The position numbers and the translations under genes are program-made. From Chitinophaga sp. XS-30 (GTDB lineage Bacteria; Bacteroidota; Bacteroidia; Chitinophagales; Chitinophagaceae): a stretch of 64,000 nt of DNA. Shown one piece after another: positions 52,532-61,085 of the stretch (positions are counted from its first letter, which is position 1; each line of letters starts with the position of its first letter). The notes below the pieces were generated by a model that saw only the letters and a program-made list of their open reading frames with translations, ran no database searches and was not told where the DNA came from. The DNA lies in assembly GCF_008086345.1 (NCBI RefSeq), contig NZ_CP043006.1, positions 1,920,032 through 1,984,031 of the forward strand, in the 5' to 3' direction.

Positions 52532-53215
52532 CTACACCCGGAACACCTTCTTCTCCGCAATCACAAACACCGCAGATGCCGGTTCCGGCTCCAGCGAATA
52601 AGTACCGGTAAAATGACTGAACGCCGGCAGTACCGCCGCATCAGGACCAAAATAAAAGCAGGGCAGCCGCAGGCTTTGTTTTCCATATCCCACCAACCGC
52701 ACTCCCGGATGGATATGCCCGGACAGCACATACTGGTCTTTCAGTGTTTCGGGAGTATCAGCGGCATCATGTACAAAGAATATATTACGGAGGCTCAATG
52801 TATCCTGCAGGCTGATGCGGAGATCATCGTACATGGCCGGTTCAAGAATATCGTGGTTGCCGGTGATCAGCATAAAATGAATATGCGGGAACTGTTGCCG
52901 CCATATCCTGAAATATTGCACATCATTGTTGGCGGAACTGTGAAACATATCCCCCACAACGATCACCCGGACCGGGCAATACTTCGTGATCAGCTGCTGC
53001 AGACGATAAAGGTCTTCCTGCACAATATTCGCCGGAACGGCAATGCCGGCTTTCCGGAAGTGGGCCGATTTGCCTGCATGCAGGTCCGCCAGGATCAGGG
53101 TTTGTTCCTCCTCCCAATACACGGCTCTTCCGGCGGACAACCGCCAGTGTTGTTCCTTCCACTCAAATGAAACGTCTTCCAAAATATAATGCTGTTTTTG
53201 ATATGATGCCTGCAA
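52532..53215 (-). CDS. pdeM: Ligase-associated DNA damage response endonuclease PdeM
   Basis: The 227-residue calcineurin-like metallophosphoesterase has metal motifs DLHAG (44-48), GDMFHS (89-93), GNHD (119-122) and SGHIHPG (165-171). Together these match the PdeM family found with DNA ligase, exonuclease and an Lhr-like helicase in a bacterial DNA repair cluster. The helicase gene lies 97 bp upstream on the same strand, supporting the assignment. The ligase and exonuclease partners are not in this window. Its stop lies one base from the end of the convergent broken hepT. Confidence 0.92.
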   Translation of the reverse strand: MQASYQKQHYILEDVSFEWKEQHWRLSAGRAVYWEEEQTLILADLHAGKSAHFRKAGIAVPANIVQEDLYRLQQLITKYCPVRVIVVGDMFHSSANNDVQYFRIWRQQFPHIHFMLITGNHDILEPAMYDDLRISLQDTLSLRNIFFVHDAADTPETLKDQYVLSGHIHPGVRLVGYGKQSLRLPCFYFGPDAAVLPAFSHFTGTYSLEPEPASAVFVIAEKKVFRV

Positions 53216-53312
53216 AATTAAAAGATTCCTGCCAGTAGTATTTTAAGCCGCGCAGTTTTTATGTTCACCGCAGCAATATCCCGCGGCGGCATATTGACAA
53301 TCGTAAAAGCAC

Positions 53313-55754
53313 TTACCAAATGATCATTTTTTTGATCCGGTCTTCCAGTTTTTCACTGGTCAGCTGTTCCCGCAAGCTGTCCACCTTGATCGGGAAGCAG
53401 AAAGGTGTCAGCCTTTGCGGAAAAGTGATCACGATCTTGTTATGATAGATGCGTTCCATTGTTTCCCGGAGGCGGGCTTCTTCCATCTGGTAAAAGAATG
53501 CTTCATTGAACGCCTGGCGAAGGAGAATATTTTGCGGATCGTAGTCGTGAAAAACGTTGAACAGCAGCGAAGCGGATGATTGCAGGTGCCGGTTGGCCTT
53601 GTGCTTTCCCGGAAATCCCTGGAATATCAATCCTGCTATCACGGCAATATCCCTGAATTTCCGCCGCGCCATTTCCGTGGCATTCACACTGCTTTGCAGA
53701 TCCTGCGTCAGCTGCTCCAGCGAAAAAAGCTCCTGCACATTGGTATCGTCTACCGGGATAGGCTGATCAGAAAGCAGCTCGAAACCGTAGTCGTTCATTG
53801 CCAGCGAAAATGTGATCGGGTGCCGCCGGCTGATGCGCCAGGCCAGCAAAGTTGCCATGACTTCATGTACCAGCCGTCCTTCAAAAGGATAGACGAAAAG
53901 ATGATACCCGTCTTTCGTCTCGATCTGTTCCATCAGCAATTCGTCTTCCCGCGGGATGTGCGAGAGGGCTTGCTGCAGTTCGAACAGGGGTTGCAGGATC
54001 AGCACTTCTTCTTCCTGCGCGGTGCCGGACATGGCCTCGTGGAACTTTCGCCGCAGCATCATGCCAAGGTTGGCGGAAAGCGGCATCCGGCCGCCATTCC
54101 AGCTGGGCACAATACTTTTTTTCGATTTGGATCTTCGCACGATCACCGTCATATCCTTGATCATCACATATTCCAGGTTTTGTCCGCTCAGGCTGAAGGT
54201 ATCTCCCGGGGACAAACGGGAAATGAAATATTCTTCTATCAGCCCGATGAACCCGCCTGTCATGAACCGCACTTTCAGCATAGCATCGCTCACGATCGTG
54301 CCGATATGCAGGCGGTGGCGCATGGCCTGCTGACGGCTGACGCAATGGTATTCATCGCCTACGCGGTGCAGCTTGCGGAATTCATCGTAGCTGTGCAATG
54401 CTTCTCCGCCGGTGGTCAGAAACGCCAGTATCCATTGCCATTCTTCGGGTTGGAGGTCCCGGTAACAGAAAGTGGCGGTCACTTCCTGCCATATCTGTTC
54501 CGCGTTAAAGCCATCGGACACGCCGAGGGTCATCAGGTATTGCAGCAGTACATCAAATGCGAGCACCACCGGCATGCGGCTTTCGATGAGATTTATTTTC
54601 ATGGCATCTTTCAGCGCAGCGGCTTCCACCAGTTCCAGGGAATGAGTGGGCAGGAACCAGATATTGCTCACGGCATCCGGCCGGTGGCCGCTTCTGCCTG
54701 CGCGCTGCAGGAACCGCGCTACGCCTTTAGGGCTGCCTACCTGTATCACGGTGTCAACGGGCCGGAAATCCACCCCGAGGTCCAGACTGGAGGTGCAGAC
54801 AACCAGTTTGAGCGTGCCGGTATGCAGGGCTTCTTCCACCCATATCCGCAGTTCACTGTCAATGGAGCCGTGATGCAAGGCAATAGCGCCGGCCAGTTCC
54901 GGGCATTGTTTGAGTATCTGCTGATACCATATCTCGGACTGGCCGCGGGTGTTGGTAAACAACAGGGTGGTTTTGCTGGCATGTATCACCGGCAGTACTT
55001 TATGCAGCAGTTTAAGCCCCATATGCCCGGCCCAGGGGTATTTTTCGATCTCGTCAGGCAGGATGCAATGTACGGCGATCTCCTTGCGCACTTCGGCGCG
55101 TATGATGGCGGCAGGCTGACCGGACTGGCCCATCAGTACATCCAGGGCTTCTTCCAGGTTACCGATGGTGGCGGATATCCCCCAGGTCTGCAAATGCTTG
55201 CCCTGAAGCCCTTTCAGCCGGCTGATCCCCAGTTCCACCAACACGCCGCGTTTGCTGCCCAGCAGTTCATGCCATTCATCCACCACTATTGTATGTAATG
55301 AGGAAAAACGCCGGGCATAATCTTTTTGCGCAAGCAGAATGTGAATGGATTCCGGTGTGATGATCAGGACTTCCGGCATCTGTTTTTTCTGTTGTTCCCT
55401 TACATGTGTGGCTGTATCACCGCTGCGGATGCCCACTTTCCAGGGAATGTGCAGTTCGTGCAGGGCTTCTTCCATGGCTCTGCCGATATCTTTGGCGAGT
55501 GCGCGCAGCGGCGTTACCCACAGCAGTTGCAGCCCATTGTTGGTTTGATGGTGATATGCCGGTTGTTCATTCATCCAGCGGATGAGCACACCAAGGAAAA
55601 GGGAGAAGGTTTTTCCGAAGCCGGTTGGGGCATTAACGAGGCCCGAGCGGCCGGCAAGATAGTGTTCCCAGGCTTCTTCCTGAAAAGCAAATGGCTTCAG
55701 CTCCTTTGCTGCCAGCCACTGTTCTATCGCCTGCCATCCGGTTGTGTTTTTCAT
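53313..55754 (-). CDS. Ligase-associated DNA damage response DEXH helicase (Lhr-like)
   Basis: The 813-residue superfamily 2 helicase has Walker A NAPTGFGKT (about 41-49), motif Ib LLWVTPLRALAKDI, a DEWH motif II in TIVVDEWHELLGSKRG, motif III SATIG, and motif VI RFLQRAGRSGHRPD. The C-terminal Lhr-core and DUF4777-type region carries the strand-separating elements of Lhr. The length fits the ligase-associated subgroup rather than full Lhr (about 1500). It probably unwinds 3'-5' on single-stranded DNA in repair. PdeM follows. The start at 55754 gives a natural N-terminus. Confidence 0.93.
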   Translation of the reverse strand: MKNTTGWQAIEQWLAAKELKPFAFQEEAWEHYLAGRSGLVNAPTGFGKTFSLFLGVLIRWMNEQPAYHHQTNNGLQLLWVTPLRALAKDIGRAMEEALHELHIPWKVGIRSGDTATHVREQQKKQMPEVLIITPESIHILLAQKDYARRFSSLHTIVVDEWHELLGSKRGVLVELGISRLKGLQGKHLQTWGISATIGNLEEALDVLMGQSGQPAAIIRAEVRKEIAVHCILPDEIEKYPWAGHMGLKLLHKVLPVIHASKTTLLFTNTRGQSEIWYQQILKQCPELAGAIALHHGSIDSELRIWVEEALHTGTLKLVVCTSSLDLGVDFRPVDTVIQVGSPKGVARFLQRAGRSGHRPDAVSNIWFLPTHSLELVEAAALKDAMKINLIESRMPVVLAFDVLLQYLMTLGVSDGFNAEQIWQEVTATFCYRDLQPEEWQWILAFLTTGGEALHSYDEFRKLHRVGDEYHCVSRQQAMRHRLHIGTIVSDAMLKVRFMTGGFIGLIEEYFISRLSPGDTFSLSGQNLEYVMIKDMTVIVRRSKSKKSIVPSWNGGRMPLSANLGMMLRRKFHEAMSGTAQEEEVLILQPLFELQQALSHIPREDELLMEQIETKDGYHLFVYPFEGRLVHEVMATLLAWRISRRHPITFSLAMNDYGFELLSDQPIPVDDTNVQELFSLEQLTQDLQSSVNATEMARRKFRDIAVIAGLIFQGFPGKHKANRHLQSSASLLFNVFHDYDPQNILLRQAFNEAFFYQMEEARLRETMERIYHNKIVITFPQRLTPFCFPIKVDSLREQLTSEKLEDRIKKMIIW

Positions 55755-55874
55755 GCGGACATGAAATTAGGCAAGATGACGCCGATAAAAAAATTTGCGT
55801 GTGCCGGCAAACGGGTACTTGCCTTCCGGATAAGACTGCGCCGCTGACGGAGACCGTTTGCGCAAAGCGGAGGA

Positions 55875-56690
55875 TCAGGCGAAGATCAGCCGTACGCCTA
55901 CGATCAGCAAGGCCCCTGCAAGTGCAAGAATGATGCCTTTGGGCTTGACTTTGCCCGATAGCCCGGCACCCAGCTGCGCACCCATGATCACGCCGGCGCC
56001 AATGGCCGCGGCGGTCTGCCATCCCTGCTGGAAGCTGCCCTGGATGATGTGTACAACGGTTCCGGCCAGCGCCATCACGGCCAGTATCAGATGGGAGGTG
56101 GCTGTGGCGATATGTATCGGGAAATTCAGGAGGCTGATGAGTGCGGGAACATGGATGATGCCGCCGCCAATGCCAAGCAGGCTACTCAGGAAACCGACCG
56201 CAAAACTGATGAGGATCCCCGTCCAGATATTGAACGAAAAGCGGTGTTCCTCCCCGTTGCGTTCAACCACATGGCGGTCCACACACCTGCCGCGGTTCAT
56301 TTTGGCGGCATAAGCGCCCTGCTGCGGCTTCAGCATGAGAAAAACCGATACGGCGATCAGCAACAGGCCGAGAATAATATTAAAGGCATGGCGGGAGATC
56401 ACGGTGGTGATCATGGCGCCGGCAACAGCGCCTGGCAGTGTGGCTACTGCGAAGATGATGGCGGAGCGGTAGTCGATACGCTTTTTGCGTGCATAGGCAA
56501 TGGAGCCTGAAGTCGCATTGAGAAAGACGACGGAAAGAGAGATACTGGTAAGGACGTCAGGGGGCATGTCGGGGTACATCAGCAATAGCAGCGGCATCAG
56601 TATAAAACCGCCGCCGGCACCGATGAGCGTACCGAACGTGCCGATAAAAAATCCTAGTCCAACTAATAACAATACAGACAACAGGTCCAT
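55875..56690 (-). CDS. TauE/SafE-family sulfite exporter-like permease
   Basis: The 271-residue inner-membrane protein has about eight helices in two repeats, each opening with a Gly-rich motif: GTLIGAGGGFILMPLLLL near residue 20 and SSLLGIGGGIIHVPALI near residue 165. A hydrophilic loop (about 110-140) connects the halves. The family carries sulfite, sulfoacetate or other sulfur-containing anions. A sulfatase exists at the other end of the window, but no link can be shown. The frame reaches 56756; the ATG at 56690 (MDLLSVLLLVGLG) is preferred. Confidence 0.88.
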   Translation of the reverse strand: MDLLSVLLLVGLGFFIGTFGTLIGAGGGFILMPLLLLMYPDMPPDVLTSISLSVVFLNATSGSIAYARKKRIDYRSAIIFAVATLPGAVAGAMITTVISRHAFNIILGLLLIAVSVFLMLKPQQGAYAAKMNRGRCVDRHVVERNGEEHRFSFNIWTGILISFAVGFLSSLLGIGGGIIHVPALISLLNFPIHIATATSHLILAVMALAGTVVHIIQGSFQQGWQTAAAIGAGVIMGAQLGAGLSGKVKPKGIILALAGALLIVGVRLIFA

Positions 56691-57012
56691 GTCCTTGCAG
56701 GCAATTTTTTTACGTGAAATAGTGCATCCGTCATGCCATGCAGGGAAAAGAAACAAACATTGATCACAGCAAGGAAATGCCGCCAGGAGCGGACAATTGC
56801 GTTTTTTTTAATGTTGGTTTTTGCGCGATCTGATCTGCCGGATCAAGGCAGATGACAATTAATGATTGGTTCCTTTTCCTTAATATCTGTTACGGCATTA
56901 AGGATGTTTTGGTGGCTGGAACGTGCCAGCAGAGGTAAAGGTAGGGTATTTTTTCGCCACCAAAATTGTAGACTAAAGGACTTTTTTTGAAGTGCCGGAG
57001 CGGGTTTTTCCC
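56691..57012. other. Gene-free 322-bp spacer
   Basis: AT-rich stretch between the TauE-like gene and the peroxidase gene. A short dyad (GATCTGCC/GGCAGAT) lies near 56836-56850. GCCGGAG at about 56994 and CTCCGGC at about 57016 form a long-loop inverted repeat overlapping the end of the peroxidase gene, without a T-run on the minus strand. I see no gene and no firm promoter here. Confidence 0.5.
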
Positions 57013-58143
57013 TTACTCCGGCAGCTCCGGCCGTCTCATTTTATACGGGACGCCCGTTATGGCGTGCAGGAATGCTACCAGGGCCTTTTTCTCTTCCGCG
57101 CTGAGATTGAGTGGCTGCATCAGCGGGTCCGTCCGCGGAAAGAGGGGATCGTTTTCCTGGCCGGGCTTGGGCTTCATCATTTGCATGCCGCTGTTATAGA
57201 TATTGATCAGGCCATCGATATTGTCGAAAAGGCCGTTATGCATCCAGGGGCGGGTTAGCATGACGTCCCGCAGGGACGGAGTGCGGAAACGGCCAACGTC
57301 GGCGGGGTCTCCCGTTACGTTGTAGCGGCCGAGATCTTCATATTTCCTTTTATAATAAGTAAGGCCGATATTATGGAACTGGTTGTCCGTCATAAATTGC
57401 CCGTTATGGCAGTTCATGCAGCGGGCTTTTGTACGGAAGAGATGGAGGCCGTGTATTTCTTCATCGGAAAGGCGCTTGTAATTGCCGTTTATAAAGTGAT
57501 CGAAACGGCTGGTGCGGCTGCGAATGGTGCTTTCAAACGCTGCAAGCGCTCCCAGTATGCGATCCACGCTGATGCTGTCATTGCCATACGCAGCGTTGAA
57601 TAATTGACGGTAACCTGCTATTTCCCTGAGTTTTTCCGGCAGTACGCCTGGGTCCATATTCATTTCGTGGTGTGTACCGATGGGATTGAGGGCCTGGGCT
57701 TCCAGTGAGGCGGCCCGCCCGTCCCAGAAAAACTGTTTGTGGATGGCCACATTCAGCAGTGATGGGGTATTCCGGGAACCCTGGAGGTGGTCGTGACCGA
57801 GTGATACGCGTCGCCCGTCGCCCCAGGCCAGGTCGGGGTCATGGCAACTGCTGCAGGATATCTGCTTCGAACCCGAAAGGCGGGGATCAAAGAAAAGCAT
57901 TCTTCCCAGGTTAACCTGCGGGTCATTCAGTTGTGTAACAAGGCTGGTATCGGGCAGCAGCGGGACCAGTTCTTCCCATTGCACGCCGCTGTCTATTACC
58001 GGGCGGGGCCACTCACTTATGGGCCGCTCATATAACGCTCTCAGACTGTCTGATTCCCTGTTCCCCCTTTCTGTTCCCGGGTTCAATGAGCACATGAACA
58101 CGATCAGCATCAACATGGAGAATACAATTGATATACTTTTCAT
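57013..58143 (-). CDS. Di-heme cytochrome c peroxidase / MauG-family protein
   Basis: The 376-residue exported protein has a hydrophobic N-terminus (1-19) and two CxxCH heme sites, Cys97-His101 (CSSCH) and Cys242-His246 (CMNCH). The family motif GSRNTPSLLNVAIHKQFFWDGR lies between (cited in part: NTPSLLN, FFWDGRA), and PSLRDVMLTRPWMHNGLF near the C-terminus carries the distal ligand region. Members reduce peroxide or, like MauG, oxidise amino acids in partner proteins. It is the last gene of an operon with a TonB receptor, so a role in handling an imported metal or cofactor is possible. No lipoprotein motif fits well. Confidence 0.92.
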   Translation of the reverse strand: MKSISIVFSMLMLIVFMCSLNPGTERGNRESDSLRALYERPISEWPRPVIDSGVQWEELVPLLPDTSLVTQLNDPQVNLGRMLFFDPRLSGSKQISCSSCHDPDLAWGDGRRVSLGHDHLQGSRNTPSLLNVAIHKQFFWDGRAASLEAQALNPIGTHHEMNMDPGVLPEKLREIAGYRQLFNAAYGNDSISVDRILGALAAFESTIRSRTSRFDHFINGNYKRLSDEEIHGLHLFRTKARCMNCHNGQFMTDNQFHNIGLTYYKRKYEDLGRYNVTGDPADVGRFRTPSLRDVMLTRPWMHNGLFDNIDGLINIYNSGMQMMKPKPGQENDPLFPRTDPLMQPLNLSAEEKKALVAFLHAITGVPYKMRRPELPE

Positions 58144-58183
58144 CGTAATGATTTAATACTTCCTTACCGTTGCTCCGCTTTTT

Positions 58184-59731
58184 TTAAAGATAAAGACTAA
58201 AACTTAATGCGCCCTGCAGGCGGTACGCACCGATCTCCGGCACATCTGCCACGGTTCTTTCCGTTTCGCGGAGCAGGCGGTCATATACGATCTTCAGGCG
58301 AACGCCCGCCGGCATTTTGTCGATGATCTTCCGCGATATATAATTGGCATGCAGCTGCAATGTTCCGGCAGTGGACGACCAATAGTAGTAATCCCTGAAT
58401 AACACGTCCATCGAAAATGCTGTTCTTTGCGTTGGCAATACGTTGATCATTTGTGTTAAAGGGCAGCGTACACCCGCTTTCAATTGCAGATAAAACTGTT
58501 TGCCCGCGTATAATTCACCATGCACCATTGGCGTGAGATGGGAATATTGCAGGGAATGAGCAGTAACAAAATCCTCCCGTTCCGACTGCTGCCATTGGAT
58601 GGATGCTCCCCATCCTGTGTTTTTAACACCAGTTTTGCCGTAATCCAGCACTATGCTGCTGAAGCGGTTCCGGTAATTCTGCGCGTTGAGAGCTGGCAAC
58701 AGGGGGGAACCGCTGTAGGTGTTCTTGTCGTCTCCCCTGATATAGCTGGCTTCCAGGTTAAATGTATGCTGCAGGCCGCTTGCGGCACTGAGGTTCAGGC
58801 GATAATTATCCAGCGTGTAAGTTCCCCATTCGAGATCTTTAACGGTGGTTGACTGGGGGCTGCCATACTTGTCCAGGCGGCGTTCCCATGAAAGGCTGTT
58901 CTTCCATTGCCAATCTGTGCCGTTATATGCATGATGCACGGCACTGCCCCATGTGCGTACCCGCACATCCAACTGCTGGCTGTTGCTCGCCCGGGGTTGC
59001 ATATACCCCATCCCCATCATCAGCCAGGTCCTCCGTTCCGGATAACTGTCGTAATTAAACTGATAACGGGGATTCATGTATTTAATGCTGTTGCTCTCAT
59101 AGCCATATCCCCACATGGCCATGATACCGGTAACATGACGGCCCTGTTGCCAGGCCAGTTCCGGTTTCAGCACCAGTGAAAAATTCTTCACAGATGGTCT
59201 GGGATCTTCCTGACGGTGCGCGGTATGGTAAAGGTATGTTACGCCCGATCCTATATAAAGCCGGTCTTCTTTCAGCGTATAGGCAATACGGCCGCTGATA
59301 TCATACAATTGCCGGTCGAAGCTGCCTGCCTTGCGGGAAGCATAATAAAAAGGGCGCATATGGTCCGGTATCCCCATCAGTGACCAGGACAAGCTGTCCT
59401 GGCTGCTGCGCTGATAAGTGAACTTTCCGTAAACCCTGAACCGTTGTATGGTACGTAAACCGGTTGTTGAAAAGGTAATATCCTTGTGTTGCTGAGGGAC
59501 TTGCGCCTGCCGCAGTCCGCCATCCTCAATGCGCCCGGTGAGCGACAGCATGCCGGTATTCGCAACGGGATAGCTTGCCAGGCCCGCCACTGAGCTGACG
59601 GCTTGCCGGTATGCAGCCTGTGCCGGGCGGTACAGCCATATGCTGTCTGATACTGTCTGCGCTGTAGCGGTTGCAGACAGTATCAGCAGCAATCCTGAAA
59701 ATATTACCCTGGTAAAATGAGTTTCGGTCAT
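58184..59731 (-). CDS. DUF6850-type outer-membrane beta-barrel protein
   Basis: The 515-residue protein has a signal peptide (about 1-25, ending ATATAQ) and a mature part made of alternating aromatic beta strands, for example RVYGKFTYQRSSQDSLSWSL and TGWGASIQWQQSERED, ending GALSFSLYL, as barrels do. The style matches a Bacteroidota family (DUF6850) found next to DUF4876 lipoproteins. An ATG at 59773 would overlap the preceding gene; 59731 lies 7 bp after its stop and gives a clean signal peptide. The function is not established; it may be a surface receptor or structural barrel for the same substrate as the TonB receptor. Confidence 0.78.
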   Translation of the reverse strand: MTETHFTRVIFSGLLLILSATATAQTVSDSIWLYRPAQAAYRQAVSSVAGLASYPVANTGMLSLTGRIEDGGLRQAQVPQQHKDITFSTTGLRTIQRFRVYGKFTYQRSSQDSLSWSLMGIPDHMRPFYYASRKAGSFDRQLYDISGRIAYTLKEDRLYIGSGVTYLYHTAHRQEDPRPSVKNFSLVLKPELAWQQGRHVTGIMAMWGYGYESNSIKYMNPRYQFNYDSYPERRTWLMMGMGYMQPRASNSQQLDVRVRTWGSAVHHAYNGTDWQWKNSLSWERRLDKYGSPQSTTVKDLEWGTYTLDNYRLNLSAASGLQHTFNLEASYIRGDDKNTYSGSPLLPALNAQNYRNRFSSIVLDYGKTGVKNTGWGASIQWQQSEREDFVTAHSLQYSHLTPMVHGELYAGKQFYLQLKAGVRCPLTQMINVLPTQRTAFSMDVLFRDYYYWSSTAGTLQLHANYISRKIIDKMPAGVRLKIVYDRLLRETERTVADVPEIGAYRLQGALSFSLYL

Positions 59732-59738
59732 CTTCCAA

Positions 59739-61073
59739 TTATTGCGCAAATGCATTTCCGGAAGGGTCTGCATGTATGGTCACAAAATCTATAGATGAAT
59801 TATTCGTATCCTGCAGCACTATTCTGCCACCCTCTGTTTTTTGTGTTTTGCGGATCAGTGCCTGGGATGAATAAGAGCCGTTAGTTACATAATTGAATCC
59901 CGCATCGAGGTCAAGTGAAACCCTTTTGGGACAACGTTTGGTTTGCTCGGTGGGTTGAATTTCCACTATATCGAAGATGTTCATGGCACTTTTAGGCATT
60001 TGCAACCTCAGTTTGCCGGAGGTCAGGTTGTCCGGCGTTTTGAATGCTCCCCAGGTGGTAATGTCCGCACCGGATTTAAAGATCAGTACGGCTTCCCTGC
60101 CCGGGTTGTCCAATACCAGGTCGCGGTTGGAATTCAGGATAACCGCAAGATGGGTCTTATTGGTATTCATATCGGAGGCGAGCGGGTTTACGCCGGGCTG
60201 GTCTCCCATATATACATCAAAATCCGCATGGCTCAGGTCTACGGTCAGATCGGGGTTGCGTACGGTTATTTCCTTGCCGTTAACGCCGATGTAAGGTGCT
60301 TTGTGATTGATTGCAGTGGCAGCGATGATAATGCTTTTGCCGGGCTGTACCGGGTAGGTAGTGCCGTTGCCGGGGATGCGGAACAGCGCATCTGCGTAAA
60401 TATAGTCCGTATTGGCATTTGCATCTGCCATACCCGGGCTTTTCGTCCAGTCCCATTGGCCGGTGGGCAGGTAATATGGTTCGGTCAGATCGATTTTTTC
60501 CATAGCGGTATTCACACCTTCCACCTGGCAGATATACAAACTGTCCGCATACAACACTTCCGCTGAGTTATTGTACAGTTCGATGAATTGATCGCGGAAA
60601 AGCGCGCCGTCCTTATTGTCAGAGCCTGCGTAATAGATCTGTTTGATGACCCAGTTGCCTTCTCCGCTTCCTGTACGGAGGCCAACGGTGATGGTGTTCT
60701 GGTCAGCAACGGCAGACTGTGCATTCGCACTGCCGGAAAAGAACACAGAACCGTCTGCCCTGATACCGGTTACCGCTTCATAGTCTTCGGCGGAAACCTG
60801 GAGGTGTACAGCCACGTCATAACTACCCGGGACCACACTGGAAAAAGTGGCCTGATCTTTTTCCTCTGTCAGGCTGTCTTTGTAGGACTGGCCGGTGGTA
60901 AGGTTGGAAATAGTGATCACAGCTCCTTTATAAGGAATGGCCATTTCTCCCATCTCTGCGGCTATGGATAATTTAACAGTGACGGATACCGGTTTGAGAC
61001 CACTATCCTTCTTGCTACAGGCTGTAAGTAATCCTAACAACCCTGCCAATGCGAGGCAGATATTTCTTTTCAT
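59739..61073 (-). CDS. DUF4876 lipoprotein
   Basis: The 444-residue lipoprotein has a lipobox LLTACS with the lipidated Cys at about residue 19. An N-terminal beta-sandwich (about 30-130, VTVKLSIAAEMGEMAIPYKG) precedes the larger DUF4876 domain with IKQIYYAGSDNKDGALFRDQ, EIYNNS-like FIELYNNSAEVLYADS and repeated short beta segments. The EIYN-type motif resembles lamin-tail-like folds. It lies 12 bp after the TonB receptor and 7 bp before the DUF6850 barrel, so it is probably a surface-exposed partner of the receptor. No enzymatic residues are recognised. Confidence 0.85.
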   Translation of the reverse strand: MKRNICLALAGLLGLLTACSKKDSGLKPVSVTVKLSIAAEMGEMAIPYKGAVITISNLTTGQSYKDSLTEEKDQATFSSVVPGSYDVAVHLQVSAEDYEAVTGIRADGSVFFSGSANAQSAVADQNTITVGLRTGSGEGNWVIKQIYYAGSDNKDGALFRDQFIELYNNSAEVLYADSLYICQVEGVNTAMEKIDLTEPYYLPTGQWDWTKSPGMADANANTDYIYADALFRIPGNGTTYPVQPGKSIIIAATAINHKAPYIGVNGKEITVRNPDLTVDLSHADFDVYMGDQPGVNPLASDMNTNKTHLAVILNSNRDLVLDNPGREAVLIFKSGADITTWGAFKTPDNLTSGKLRLQMPKSAMNIFDIVEIQPTEQTKRCPKRVSLDLDAGFNYVTNGSYSSQALIRKTQKTEGGRIVLQDTNNSSIDFVTIHADPSGNAFAQ

Positions 61074-61085
61074 ATGTTTTGATTT

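Noticed and set aside
53580..55298. 572-codon open frame on the plus strand inside the helicase gene
   Set aside because: The opposite strand encodes a complete helicase with all motifs; this frame is rich in His, Gln and Pro and resembles no family.
56994..57022. GCCGGAG/CTCCGGC inverted repeat as a terminator for the peroxidase gene
   Set aside because: It overlaps the coding end, has a long loop, and is not followed by a T-run on the minus strand.
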